DNA of 64,000 nucleotides from JBGVSA01 sp049840475 (GTDB lineage: Bacteria > Pseudomonadota > Gammaproteobacteria > Burkholderiales > Rhodocyclaceae). Each line of letters begins with the position of its first letter. Position 1 is the stretch's first letter. The notes beneath the pieces are model-generated. The model did not search any database, was not told the origin of the DNA, and saw only the letters and a program-made list of their open reading frames with translations. The stretch lies in NCBI GenBank assembly GCA_049840475.1, contig JASGKX010000002.1, forward strand, positions 186,001-250,000. Direction: 5' to 3'. Position numbers and translations under genes: made by a program. Shown one piece after another: positions 25,869 through 35,316 of this stretch.

Positions 25869-27302
25869 TCAGAGCGTTTCTGCGGCGTAATCAGCCAGCC
25901 GAGAGCGTTCGCCCCGTTGCAACGTGATGTGGCCGCCATGGGGCCAGCCCTTGAAGCGATCGACCACATAGGTCAAGCCCGAACTGCCTTCAGTGAGGTA
26001 AGGCGTATCGATCTGCGCGATGTTGCCCAAGCAGACGACCTTGGTGCCAGGGCCGGCACGCGTGATCAGCGTTTTCATCTGCTTGGGCGTAAGGTTCTGC
26101 GCCTCGTCGATGATCAGGAACTTGTTGATGAAGGTGCGCCCACGCATGAAGTTGAGCGATTTGATCTTGATGCGCGTGCGGATCAGATCGCGCGTCGCTG
26201 CCCTGCCCCATTCACCGCCGTAACCTCCGGCTTCGTCGGCGCTTCCGTTAAGGACATCAAGGTTGTCTTCCAACGCGCCCATCCACGGCGCCATCTTTTC
26301 TTCCTCGGTCCCCGGCAGGAAGCCGATGTCTTCGCCCACCGGCACCGTCACGCGGGTCATGATGATTTCCGAATAGCGCTTGGTCTCAAGCACCTGCGTC
26401 AAGCTGGCGGCCAGTGTCAGCAGCGTTTTGCCGGTGCCGGCCTGCCCGAGCAGCGAGATGAAGTCGATCTCCGGATTCATGAGCAGATTGAGCGCGAAAT
26501 TCTGCTCGCGGTTGCGCGCGACGATCCCCCAGACGTTGTTCTTTTGGTGCGAATAGTCAATGAGCGTCTCAAGTACGGCGGTCGGGCCGCTTTTCTCTTT
26601 GACGATGGCGTAGAGCGGCTTTTCGCCTTCCTGAAAGACCAGCTCGTTGATGTACAGATCAGCGCACAGCGGGCCACGTACGCGGTAATAGTTACGACCG
26701 CCGTCCTTCCAGACTTCCATGTCCTTGCCATGGGTGTCCCAGAAGTCGTCGGACAGCTCCCGCATGCCCGTGTAGAGCAGATCGGTGTCTTCAAGAACCT
26801 TGTCGTTGAAGTAGTCCTGCGCATCCAGCCCCAGCGCGCGGGCCTTGATGCGCATATTGATGTCCTTGGACACCAGGATGACCTGCCGCTCGGGAAAGCG
26901 GCGCGACAGGAACATCGTCACAGCCAGAATCTGGTTATCCGCCTTACCGGTTGGGATTCCCTCCGGCAGTTCGGCGGGAATGGCTTCGGTCTGCAGAAAC
27001 AAGCGGCCCGTCGCAAGCTCTTTGGAGGGCACTGCCAGCGGAATGCCTTCGCTGATTTCGTCCGGGCAGGCCGAGACGATCTCGTCCATCATGCGGCTCG
27101 CCTGACGGGCGTTGCGCGCGACTTCAGACATGCCCTTTTTGTTGTTGTCGAGCTCTTCGAGGGTCATGATCGGCACGAACAGGTCGTGCTCCTCGAAGCG
27201 GTACAGGCTGGTGGGGTCGTGCATGAGCACGTTGGTGTCGAGGACGAACAGCTTGGTCTGCAGCGTCGATTGGAGCTTTGCCGGGGTGCGCTTGGTGGCC
27301 AT
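25869..27302 (-). CDS. PhoH-like ATPase with N-terminal PIN domain
   Basis: A 477-residue protein. Residues 15-150 form a PIN ribonuclease domain (FVLDTNVLMHDP, then EELDNNKKG), and residues 240-470 a PhoH ATPase with Walker A GQAGTGKTLL and Walker B FLIIDEAQNL. PIN-PhoH proteins act as ATP-dependent RNA unwinding nucleases in studied cases. The ATG at 27302 begins MATKRTPAKLQ; a longer version from 27350 is possible. Confidence 0.92.
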   Translation of the reverse strand: MATKRTPAKLQSTLQTKLFVLDTNVLMHDPTSLYRFEEHDLFVPIMTLEELDNNKKGMSEVARNARQASRMMDEIVSACPDEISEGIPLAVPSKELATGRLFLQTEAIPAELPEGIPTGKADNQILAVTMFLSRRFPERQVILVSKDINMRIKARALGLDAQDYFNDKVLEDTDLLYTGMRELSDDFWDTHGKDMEVWKDGGRNYYRVRGPLCADLYINELVFQEGEKPLYAIVKEKSGPTAVLETLIDYSHQKNNVWGIVARNREQNFALNLLMNPEIDFISLLGQAGTGKTLLTLAASLTQVLETKRYSEIIMTRVTVPVGEDIGFLPGTEEEKMAPWMGALEDNLDVLNGSADEAGGYGGEWGRAATRDLIRTRIKIKSLNFMRGRTFINKFLIIDEAQNLTPKQMKTLITRAGPGTKVVCLGNIAQIDTPYLTEGSSGLTYVVDRFKGWPHGGHITLQRGERSRLADYAAETL

Positions 27303-27423
27303 GGATATGGGGTTCCGCGATAAACGTCGATCAACGGGCCGGGCGCTCAATTGTGCTACTACGCCCGACCGGGCCGGTCACACCAGGGGAACGCGCTGGC
27401 AGGCAGCCGCCAGCGCGCCCGCC

Positions 27424-27882
27424 TCATTTGAGTGTCTTGACGAAGTCGAGCACCTCCTGTGCGTGACCCGCAACTTTCACGCCGCGCCATTCACGGCGCA
27501 GTACGCCGTCGCGGTCGATGACGAAGGTGCTGCGCTCGATGCCGCGCACCTGCTTGCCGTACATGTTCTTCATCTTGATGACGCCGAACAGATTACAGAC
27601 GGTCTCATCGGCGTCGGAGAGGAGTTCAAAGGGCATGCACAACTTGGACTTGAAGCCTTCGTGCGACTTGAGGCTGTCGCGCGAGACGCCATAGATGACG
27701 GCACCGGCACGGTCGAACTCATCGTTGAGCGCCGTGAAGTCCTGCCCCTCGGTCGTACAACCGGGAGTGTTGTCCTTGGGATAAAAGTAGAGAACGACTT
27801 TCTTGCCGCGTAGCGACGAGAGGGTAACGGACTCACCACCCGTGGCAGGCAGCGAGAAATCCGGAACCGGTTGATCCAGCAT
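27424..27882 (-). CDS. bcp: thioredoxin-dependent peroxiredoxin Bcp
   Basis: A 152-residue cytoplasmic atypical 2-Cys peroxiredoxin of the BCP/PrxQ group, which reduces hydroperoxides with thioredoxin. The peroxidatic cysteine lies in YPKDNTPGCTTEGQDF (about residue 44). No second cysteine follows five residues later, so the resolving cysteine position is different from E. coli Bcp. AAGGAGACC precedes ATG 27882. It lies 121 bases upstream of phoH on the same strand. Confidence 0.93.
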   Translation of the reverse strand: MLDQPVPDFSLPATGGESVTLSSLRGKKVVLYFYPKDNTPGCTTEGQDFTALNDEFDRAGAVIYGVSRDSLKSHEGFKSKLCMPFELLSDADETVCNLFGVIKMKNMYGKQVRGIERSTFVIDRDGVLRREWRGVKVAGHAQEVLDFVKTLK

Positions 27883-28016
27883 CAGGGTCTCCTTGTTCGG
27901 ACTGGCAATGCCAGCGTATCGACAATCCCTGAGCGTCGCAACCGTGGACTGAAATATATGCGCCATGCGCCCACGGCGGCATATTTGGGCGTATCTTTTG
28001 ATGCTTTGGCGCCTCG

Positions 28017-28571
28017 TCAGGCGGCAGACGTCCAGTCTGCAATCACCTGCACCTGCAGTGTCGTCGGCAACTCACCGTCGAGGCGGATCACAGGGCACGT
28101 GATCTTCCCGAGCCAGTCCTCATGCCGTGCGCGGCTGCGCATGTCGAGCCCGCCCTCATCGTAGGCGGCAGCCCAATCCGCAAATGCCAGATGCTGCTCG
28201 TGCATTGCGCCACCGGCGGCAAGCATGGCTTCGCCGTAGCGCGCAACTTCGCGGGCACGTAGGCGGCGCATGCGTTCTTCCGTTGGCACCGTCAAGAAAA
28301 CCACCAGATCGAGCCGTTCAATGAACACGTCGCCCCACGACACCATCGATCCCGAAAGAACCCACGCAGGTGCGGTATCCAAGGCTGCGCGCAACTGCGA
28401 CACCCGTTCCTGCAACGGGCGCGGCTGACGATACGGCGGATGAGTCGGCGTCCAGTAAAAATCGTCGGTATCGAGATGCCGCGCGTTCGACCGGGCCGCT
28501 AGCGCAGCCCCGAGTGTCGTCGTACCACAGCACGACGCTCCTAGAACGTGGATACGGTCGAAACCCGCCAT
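28017..28571 (-). CDS. P-loop NTPase (nucleotide-kinase-like) with altered Walker A
   Basis: A 184-residue protein that begins RIHVLGASCCGTTTLGAALA. The Walker A position reads G-A-S-C-C-G-T-T, so the usual lysine is threonine, and two cysteines occupy the loop. The rest (LDTDDFYW near 36, and a lid-like RRLRARE region) resembles the adenylate/shikimate kinase fold. Proteins of this G-x4-G-T-T type are annotated as AAA or adenylate-kinase-like, with no known substrate. Only 3 bases separate it from the Mth938-like gene upstream. Confidence 0.75.
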   Translation of the reverse strand: MAGFDRIHVLGASCCGTTTLGAALAARSNARHLDTDDFYWTPTHPPYRQPRPLQERVSQLRAALDTAPAWVLSGSMVSWGDVFIERLDLVVFLTVPTEERMRRLRAREVARYGEAMLAAGGAMHEQHLAFADWAAAYDEGGLDMRSRARHEDWLGKITCPVIRLDGELPTTLQVQVIADWTSAA

Positions 28572-28574
28572 GAT

Positions 28575-28958
28575 TCAGCGGGCGCTCGCATCCAGGATCA
28601 ACGCAGCGGCAACCTTGCGTCCCTCGGACGCGAGGATGTTGTACGTGCGACAGGCCGAACCGGTGTCCATGACTTCGAAACCGATCTGCGCTTCGATCAG
28701 CGGTCGCAACAAAGAAGGATGCGGAAAGCGCTGGCGCGCGCCAGTGCCGATGATGACCAGCGCGGGTGCCAGCGCTACCAGCACTTGCATGTCGGCCTCG
28801 CCCAAACCGTCGAATCCACCAACGGCCCATGAGTCAATGACGGTCTCGGGTGTGACGACAAGACTGCCCTCATGACGCTGCCGATTGATGGCAACGTGGG
28901 TAGCGTCATACGAGGTAACCATGTTGTCGTTCGAAGCGGCGTCGCGGGTCAGTTTCAT
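28575..28958 (-). CDS. Mth938-like domain protein (DUF498)
   Basis: A 127-residue single-domain protein of the Mth938/NDUFAF3-like family. The core includes VIGGFD-like VGGFDGLGEADMQVL and VIIGTGARQRFP. Homologues in mitochondria help assemble complex I, but the bacterial role is unclear. The start at 28958 is chosen by length; the longer frame upstream is not family-like. Confidence 0.82.
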   Translation of the reverse strand: MKLTRDAASNDNMVTSYDATHVAINRQRHEGSLVVTPETVIDSWAVGGFDGLGEADMQVLVALAPALVIIGTGARQRFPHPSLLRPLIEAQIGFEVMDTGSACRTYNILASEGRKVAAALILDASAR

Positions 28959-29276
28959 GATGTCGGGGAAAGCCTGGCGCGTCGCATGGCGCGACGTTCT
29001 GGAATGAGTGCGCGGCGCGCTGGGCGCCTTGGACAGGTCGTTATCGCGCATTCCGTTCGATCACGCAAGCGGCAAGAATCACCCAACAAGGGCCGGTCGC
29101 CAGTAGCGTTTCGGGCACGAAAGCCCGATTTTCTGTAAAAGAACGCATGGCTTGCCCGTGTCAGCGCCTTGTCAGACCCCATCAGGCGGTGGGTCTTGAT
29201 ATCATTGCAGGTCTTTTGTTGCATGGCCGAGGCGCTCTGGCGCTGGGCCGGAAGCAGGCCACTCGAGGGGCCGATC
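28959..29276. other. divergent intergenic region upstream of alaA
   Basis: 318 bases between the Mth938-like gene (minus) and alaA (plus). No gene is seen. A perfect 6-bp hairpin TCGGGC / GCCCGA at 29111-29128 is followed by TTTT on the plus strand, which could be a small attenuator or terminator in an alaA leader. Promoters for both genes should lie here; a TTGTCA at 29169-29174 has no good partner. Confidence 0.4.
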
Positions 29277-30566
29277 ATGAAGCAGGGCACTCCACTCCGC
29301 GTTGCCGAAGGCGACGAACAGCAGACCACGACCGAATCGCGCACACGGACTTTCCGTAAGTCCGCGAAGCTGGCCAACGTCTGCTACGACATCCGTGGGC
29401 CGGTGCTCGACCGCGCCCGACAGATGGAGGAAGAAGGCCACCGCATCATGAAGCTGAACATCGGCAACGTGGCCGTGTTCGGTTTCGAGCCGCCCGACGA
29501 GATCGTGCAGGACATGATCCGCAACCTGCCGGATGCGGCGGCATACACCGATTCCAAGGGTCTCTTTGCGCCGCGCCGCGCGGTGGTGCACTACACGCAG
29601 CAAAAGAAGATCCCCGGTGTGACAGTCGATGACGTGTATCTGGGCAACGGCGCCTCGGAACTCATCGCGCTGTCGATGAACGCCCTGCTCAACAACGGCG
29701 ACGAAGTGCTGATCCCGGCGCCGGACTACCCGCTGTACACGGGCGTCGTGGCGCTGTCCGGCGGCACGCCCGTGCACTACGTATGCGACGAACAATCAGG
29801 CTGGATGCCGGACATCGCCGATATCCGCCGCAAGATCACGCCGAACACCAAGGCGATCGTCGTCATCAACCCGAACAACCCCACCGGCGCACTCTACCCG
29901 CGTGAAGTGCTGGAAGACATCGTGCAGGTCGCCCGCGAGCATCAACTTGTGGTGTTTGCCGACGAGATCTACGACAAAACGCTGTACGACGGCGCCACAC
30001 ACACCAGCATCGCCTCGCTGGCCGACGACGTGTTGTTCCTGACCTTCAACGGTCTGTCGAAGAACTACCGCTCCTGTGGCTACCGTTCGGGCTGGATGGT
30101 GGTATCGGGCGAAAAGCGCCATGCGCGTGATTACATCGAAGGCCTGAACATGCTGGCCTCGATGCGCCTGTGTGCCAACACGCCCGGACAACTGGCGATC
30201 CAGACCGCGCTGGGCGGCTACCAGAGTATCGACGACCTCGTCGCACCGGGCGGACGCCTCGCGCGCCAGCGCGACCTGGCCTATGACCTGCTGAGCGCCA
30301 TCCCAGGTGTGAGTCTGGTCAAGCCGCAAGCTGCGCTGTATTGCTTCCCGCGCCTCGATCCAAAAATGTACCCGATCGCGGACGACCAGAAATTCGTGCT
30401 CGAACTGCTTGAAGCCGAGCGCGTACTGCTAGTGCAAGGCACCGGTTTCAACTGGACCGCACCGGACCACTTCCGCGTTGTGTTCCTGCCGCACGAGGAC
30501 GATCTGCGCGAAGCGATCGCGCGTATCGCACGCTTCCTCGACGGCTACCGAAAACGATTTGCGTAA
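29277..30566 (+). CDS. alaA: alanine aminotransferase, AlaA type
   Basis: A 429-residue PLP-dependent class I/II aminotransferase (pyruvate plus glutamate to alanine). The PLP lysine is in FNGLSKNYRSCGYRSGWM, preceded by NPNNPTGALY and DEIYDKTLY. It has an extra 25-residue polar N-terminus compared with the 405-residue E. coli protein. GAGGGG lies before ATG 29277. GNAT, hom and thrC follow closely, so it heads an amino-acid operon. Confidence 0.92.
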   Translation: MKQGTPLRVAEGDEQQTTTESRTRTFRKSAKLANVCYDIRGPVLDRARQMEEEGHRIMKLNIGNVAVFGFEPPDEIVQDMIRNLPDAAAYTDSKGLFAPRRAVVHYTQQKKIPGVTVDDVYLGNGASELIALSMNALLNNGDEVLIPAPDYPLYTGVVALSGGTPVHYVCDEQSGWMPDIADIRRKITPNTKAIVVINPNNPTGALYPREVLEDIVQVAREHQLVVFADEIYDKTLYDGATHTSIASLADDVLFLTFNGLSKNYRSCGYRSGWMVVSGEKRHARDYIEGLNMLASMRLCANTPGQLAIQTALGGYQSIDDLVAPGGRLARQRDLAYDLLSAIPGVSLVKPQAALYCFPRLDPKMYPIADDQKFVLELLEAERVLLVQGTGFNWTAPDHFRVVFLPHEDDLREAIARIARFLDGYRKRFA

Positions 30567-30577
30567 GGCAGGCCAGC

Positions 30578-31024
30578 ATGTCGCTCACCCTCATCGATAT
30601 CTGTGACGACCAAGGCAACATCGTCCAGCCGGAATGGCTGGCGAAGGCCGAAGGGGTGCACCGACAGCTTCGGCCCAACCTGCCGACCGAATACGCGACG
30701 CGCCTGGCACGCATCTTCGCCGACGGTGCTCGCATGACGGTGGCGGTCGAAGACGGCATCGTGCGTGGCGTTGCCGTGTGGCGCTGCTTTGAAGATACCC
30801 ACAACGGTACCAAGTTCTACGTCGATGACCTCGTCACCGACGAAGCGCATCGCTCACGCGGTGTTGGTCAGGCCCTCATCGGGCGGCTGGCCGACAAGGC
30901 GCGTGCGCGGGGTGCAAACAACCTTGTGCTCGACTCCGGCGTGCAACGCCATGAGGCACACAGGTTCTACTTTCGCGAAGGCTTCGCGATCTTCTCCCAC
31001 AACTTCAAGAAACCGCTTGTATGA
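30578..31024 (+). CDS. GNAT-family N-acetyltransferase
   Basis: A 148-residue acetyltransferase. The acetyl-CoA binding motif is the variant HRSRGVGQALIGRL, with VDDLVTDEAHRS just before it. Substrate unknown. It lies 11 bases after alaA and overlaps hom by 4 bases (ATGA), so it is co-transcribed with alanine and threonine genes. Confidence 0.87.
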   Translation: MSLTLIDICDDQGNIVQPEWLAKAEGVHRQLRPNLPTEYATRLARIFADGARMTVAVEDGIVRGVAVWRCFEDTHNGTKFYVDDLVTDEAHRSRGVGQALIGRLADKARARGANNLVLDSGVQRHEAHRFYFREGFAIFSHNFKKPLV

Positions 31025-32331
31025 AACCTATCAACGTTGGCCTGCTCGGTATCGGCACCGTCGGCGGCGGCACCTGGACGGTGCTGGCCCGCAACGAGGA
31101 AGAAATCACCCGTCGCGCGGGGCGCCCGATTCGAATTACGGCCGTGGCGGATCGCAACGTTGATCTGGCAAAGCAGGTCACGGGCGGCGCCGCACGCATC
31201 ACGTCCGACGCGTTCGAACTGGTGCGCGACCCCGAAATCGACATCGTCGTCGAGCTGATCGGCGGCTACACCATCGCCAAGGATCTGGTGCTGGAAGCTA
31301 TCGCCAATGGCAAGCATGTAGTCACCGCCAACAAGGCGCTGCTGGCAGTGCATGGCACCGAGATCTTCCGCGCCGCGCAAGCCAAGGGCGTGATGGTGGC
31401 GTTCGAGGCCGCCGTGGCCGGTGGCATCCCTATCATCAAAGCACTACGCGAAGGCTTGTCGGCCAACCGCATCCAGTGGATCGCCGGCATCATCAACGGC
31501 ACGACGAACTTCATCCTGTCCGAAATGCGCGACAAGGGCCTGCCCTTTGCCGACGTACTGAAGGAAGCGCAACGCTTGGGCTACGCCGAAGCCGACCCGA
31601 CCTTCGATATCGAAGGCGTGGACGCCGCGCATAAGGCCACCATCATGTCGGCCATCGCATTCGGCATCCCCGTGCAGTTCGACAAGGCATATGTCGAAGG
31701 CATCACCAAGCTCGAAGCGACCGACATCAAGTACGCCGAACGCCTGGGGTACCGCATCAAGCTGCTGGGCATCGCCCGTCGTCGCAAGCAAGGTGTGGAG
31801 CTGCGCGTCCACCCGACGCTGATCCCGTCCAAGCGCCTGATCGCCAATGTCGAAGGTGCGATGAACGCCGTCGTCGTGCAGGGTGACGCCGTGGGCTCCA
31901 CGCTGTACTACGGCAAGGGCGCCGGGGCTGAACCGACCGCCTCGGCAGTGATCGCCGACCTGGTGGACGTGACGCGCCTGCACACGGCCGATCCGGAAAA
32001 CCGCGTGCCGCATCTGGCGTTCCAGGCTGACCAACTGGTCAACCTGCCGATTCTGCCGATCGACGAGGTGGAAACCGCCTACTACCTGCGCATGCGCGTG
32101 GAGGACAAGCCGGGAGTGCTCGCCGACATCACACGCGTGCTGGCCGACCACAACATTTCGATCGACGCCATGCTGCAACAGGAGCCGGGCGAAGGCGAAT
32201 CACAGGCCGACATCATCACGCTGACGCACCGCGCCATCGAGAAGAACGTCAACGCCGCGATCGCACGCATCGAAGATCTGCCGACCGTGGTCAGCACAGT
32301 CACGCGCATCCGCCTGGAAGAGCTGAACTGA
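31021..32331 (+). CDS. hom: homoserine dehydrogenase
   Basis: A 436-residue enzyme reducing aspartate semialdehyde to homoserine. The nucleotide motif is GIGTVGGGT at the N-terminus, the catalytic domain contains GIINGTTNFIL, and a C-terminal ACT domain (about 350-430) suggests feedback control by threonine. Normal length for monofunctional Hom. Confidence 0.96.
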   Translation: MKPINVGLLGIGTVGGGTWTVLARNEEEITRRAGRPIRITAVADRNVDLAKQVTGGAARITSDAFELVRDPEIDIVVELIGGYTIAKDLVLEAIANGKHVVTANKALLAVHGTEIFRAAQAKGVMVAFEAAVAGGIPIIKALREGLSANRIQWIAGIINGTTNFILSEMRDKGLPFADVLKEAQRLGYAEADPTFDIEGVDAAHKATIMSAIAFGIPVQFDKAYVEGITKLEATDIKYAERLGYRIKLLGIARRRKQGVELRVHPTLIPSKRLIANVEGAMNAVVVQGDAVGSTLYYGKGAGAEPTASAVIADLVDVTRLHTADPENRVPHLAFQADQLVNLPILPIDEVETAYYLRMRVEDKPGVLADITRVLADHNISIDAMLQQEPGEGESQADIITLTHRAIEKNVNAAIARIEDLPTVVSTVTRIRLEELN

Positions 32332-32353
32332 CGCACCGCGCCTGACGGCGCTT

Positions 32354-32374
32354 CGCCCGCCCCTGCGGCGGGCG
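32354..32374 (+). promoter_or_regulatory. GC hairpin between hom and thrC
   Basis: CGCCCGCC, loop CCTGC, GGCGGGCG: a perfect 8-bp stem in the 68-base gap. No T-tract follows, so it probably does not end transcription but could adjust the hom/thrC ratio. Confidence 0.4.
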
Positions 32375-32399
32375 ACCTTCAACCTACCGAGTTGAACCC

Positions 32400-33827
32400 A
32401 TGCAATATCTATCGACGCGCGGCCAAGCGCCGCGCAAGAGCTTTACCGAAATCCTGCTCGGCGGCCTGATGGAAGACGGCGGTCTGGCGTTGCCGGTCGA
32501 CTATCCCAAGCTGACCGCTGCCGAACTCGCCGCCATGCGTGGCATGAACTATCGCGAGCTGGCGTTTGCCGTGCTGTCGAAGTTTGCCGACGACATTCCC
32601 GCCGACGATCTGAAGCGCATCATCGACAAGACTTACACCGCCGAGGTGTACAGCAACGGTCGCCCCGACTCGGACTTCGAACAGATCACGCCGCTGCGCC
32701 GTCTTGAAGACGGCCTGTACCTGCAAGAACTGTCCAACGGCCCGACACTGGCCTTCAAGGACATGGCCATGCAGTTGCTGGGCAACCTGTTCGAGTACGC
32801 GCTGGGCCGCACTGGCGAAACGCTGAACATCCTCGGCGCGACATCGGGCGATACCGGCTCGTCGGCCGAGTACGCCATGCGCGGTAAGCACGGCGTTAAA
32901 GTGTTCATGCTCTCGCCTTACGGCAAGATGAGCGCATTCCAGACGGCGCAGATGTTCTCGCTGCAAGACCCGAACATCTTCAACCTCGCCGTACGTGGTG
33001 TGTTCGATGACGCCCAGGACATCGTCAAGGCAGTTTCGAACGACCTCGATTTCAAGGCGACGTACCGCATCGGCACGGTCAACTCGATCAACTGGGCGCG
33101 CGTGGTCGCGCAGGTCGTCTATTACTTCAAGGGTTACTTTGCGGCGACGACGTCGAACGATCAGCAAGTCGCCTTCTCGGTGCCATCGGGCAACTTCGGC
33201 AACATCTGCGCTGGCCATATCGCGCGGATGATGGGCCTGCCCATCCGCCGCCTGATCCTGGCGACCAACGAAAACAACGTGCTGGAAGAGTTCTTCCGCA
33301 CTGGCGTGTACCGCCCGCGCACCTCAGCCGAGACCAAGCAGACATCGAGCCCGTCGATGGATATCTCGAAGGCTTCCAACTTCGAGCGCTTCATCTACGA
33401 CCTCGTTGGACGCGATGCCGACACCGTGCGCGAACTGTGGCGTGAAGTCGACCGTGGCGGCGCTTTCGATCTGACCAGCACTCCGCACTTTGCCAAGGTA
33501 GCCAGCTATGGTTTTGTAGCGGGCCGCAGTTCGCACGCTGACCGGCTCGGGACGATCCGCAAGGTATGGGCTGACCACAAGGTAATGATCGACACGCACA
33601 CGGCCGACGGCCTGAAGGTAGGCCTGGAACACCGCGAAGCCGGCGTACCGCTCGTGGTGCTGGAAACCGCGCTGCCGGCCAAGTTTGAAGAGACCATCCG
33701 CGAGGCCCTGAATCAGAGCCCGTGGCGCCCCAAGGCGTACGAGAACATCGAAGCCCTGCCGCAGCGCTCGACCGTCGTCAACGTAAGCGCCCGGCAGGTC
33801 AAGGACTTCATTGTCGCCAACGTCTGA
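32400..33827 (+). CDS. thrC: threonine synthase
   Basis: A 475-residue PLP enzyme that converts O-phosphohomoserine to threonine. The PLP lysine is in GPTLAFKDMAMQLLG (about residue 120), followed by ATSGDTGSSAEYAM, the phosphate-binding loop. The length is that of the proteobacterial class. It begins 68 bases after hom. A GC-rich inverted repeat (33841-33848 with 33872-33879) follows the stop but has no T-tract. Confidence 0.96.
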   Translation: MQYLSTRGQAPRKSFTEILLGGLMEDGGLALPVDYPKLTAAELAAMRGMNYRELAFAVLSKFADDIPADDLKRIIDKTYTAEVYSNGRPDSDFEQITPLRRLEDGLYLQELSNGPTLAFKDMAMQLLGNLFEYALGRTGETLNILGATSGDTGSSAEYAMRGKHGVKVFMLSPYGKMSAFQTAQMFSLQDPNIFNLAVRGVFDDAQDIVKAVSNDLDFKATYRIGTVNSINWARVVAQVVYYFKGYFAATTSNDQQVAFSVPSGNFGNICAGHIARMMGLPIRRLILATNENNVLEEFFRTGVYRPRTSAETKQTSSPSMDISKASNFERFIYDLVGRDADTVRELWREVDRGGAFDLTSTPHFAKVASYGFVAGRSSHADRLGTIRKVWADHKVMIDTHTADGLKVGLEHREAGVPLVVLETALPAKFEETIREALNQSPWRPKAYENIEALPQRSTVVNVSARQVKDFIVANV

Positions 33828-34004
33828 CCCATCCCAACCCGCGGCCGGCATGCGTCGGCTGCGGCGCCCTCCCGGCCGCACCGCAAGCGACACTTCGCAG
33901 GCCAACAATCAATCAGTGATTTGAGAGAGTCGGCGCGAACGCACCGGACAGACGGCAGCGCCGCACCTGCATGGACCACAGCAAACCAACGGCGGACGAG
34001 AGAA

Positions 34005-34430
34005 TCAGAGCTTGACGCGTTCGACGCCGCCGCTGACAGCGACGATCTGAGAGGCGAGTTGCTTGTCCATCGACATGATGTGATTGCGCAGCCAGTCCGA
34101 CAGAAAAGAGTGGACCTTGAGCGACATGGTCACCGCACCACTCGCACAACGAGCCTGAAGCTCGCGCACCTCACGTATCAGTCGATCGTGTTCGGCCTTG
34201 TGTGCGGCGTAACCGGCATAGCCGATCTGGCGCATGTAATGCTCTTCGCGGCGGAAGTGCATTTCGGTGTAACGAACGAGTTCTTGTAGCACAGGCCCGA
34301 CGGCCGACGATCCTTGCCCTACGCGCATCGCGTCATGCAGGCGGTCGAGCATTTCAAACAGTGCCTGGTGGTCATCATCGATGGCACGGTTGCCAACGCG
34401 CAAGTCATCGCTCCAGCGAACGACTGCCAT
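34005..34430 (-). CDS. bacteriohemerythrin
   Basis: A 141-residue hemerythrin domain protein that binds O2 with a di-iron centre. The iron ligands are seen as IDDDHQALFEML, HFRREEHYM, HKAEHDRL and HIMSMDKQL. GGAGTCTC precedes ATG 34430; the longer frame from 34508 starts inside unrelated DNA. Roles in other bacteria are oxygen delivery or sensing; here there is no gene context. Confidence 0.9.
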   Translation of the reverse strand: MAVVRWSDDLRVGNRAIDDDHQALFEMLDRLHDAMRVGQGSSAVGPVLQELVRYTEMHFRREEHYMRQIGYAGYAAHKAEHDRLIREVRELQARCASGAVTMSLKVHSFLSDWLRNHIMSMDKQLASQIVAVSGGVERVKL

Positions 34431-34545
34431 GATAGAGACTCCACAACTCGGTAAGCTAAGAGTTGCAGTATCAGAATTTTCTGGCTTTTCTTGATTGACC
34501 GCTGTCAATGGCCGACCCGAGAGGGCCAGATTTACAGGGCTTCTG

Positions 34546-35211
34546 TCAGGCGGCGTACCACAAGACCGCGAAGAAATGGCACGTGGCGCCAGCCAGCACG
34601 AACAAGTGCCAAATGAAGTGGAAGAACCGCAGCCGCGAGCTCAACGCGTAGAACACGGTGCCGACAGTGTACGCAAGCCCACCACCAGCCAGCCACAGCA
34701 AGCCATTGAGGGGCACTTTGGCGCTCATCGGTGCGGCGGCGATGACGATCAGCCAACCCATCGCCAGATAAATGCTGACCGACAGCCATTTGCGGTTGAG
34801 GCGATTGAAGGCTTTCAGCAATAGCCCGATAGCGGCCAGCGCCCAAACCAGCCCGAACAGTGTCCAGCCCCAGGTTCCGCTGAGCACGCCAAGCGTAAAG
34901 GGCGTGTATGTCCCAGCGATGAGCAGGTAAATGGCGGCGTGGTCGACGCGGTGGAAGAATTCTTTGACACGCCCGTGCGGCATGGCGTGGTACAGCGTGG
35001 AACTCAGGTACATCAGGATCATGGTAGCGGCGAAGACGCTGGCGCCAATGATCTCTTGCACACTGCCATCGAGCGCGGCGAACACCAGGAACGGCGCGCC
35101 GACGATGGCCGCTACGCAACCGACACCATGACTAATGCTATTGGCGACTTCCTCGCCGAGCGTTTGCAAGCGCTTGACCCGGCCTTTTGCCACTTCCACT
35201 ACGGTCATCAC
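34546..35211 (-). CDS. hemolysin III family membrane protein
   Basis: A 221-residue protein with about seven hydrophobic segments and the PAQR/HlyIII motifs SSTLYHAMPH, DHAAIYLLIAGTYTPF and FHFIWHLFVLAGATCHFFAV (three zinc-binding histidine and aspartate sites). Whether it lyses cells is not supported by the family; it is probably a membrane sensor or hydrolase. Confidence 0.92.
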   Translation of the reverse strand: MMTVVEVAKGRVKRLQTLGEEVANSISHGVGCVAAIVGAPFLVFAALDGSVQEIIGASVFAATMILMYLSSTLYHAMPHGRVKEFFHRVDHAAIYLLIAGTYTPFTLGVLSGTWGWTLFGLVWALAAIGLLLKAFNRLNRKWLSVSIYLAMGWLIVIAAAPMSAKVPLNGLLWLAGGGLAYTVGTVFYALSSRLRFFHFIWHLFVLAGATCHFFAVLWYAA

Positions 35212-35316
35212 ATGTCCACGATCAACAAACCAAGTCAGCCAGTTTAAGCCGGCTCAAATTCGTTCCATTTGACTTGGAGTAGTAGAGGCGCATTTGCATG
35301 CGCGCCTACAGGGTCA

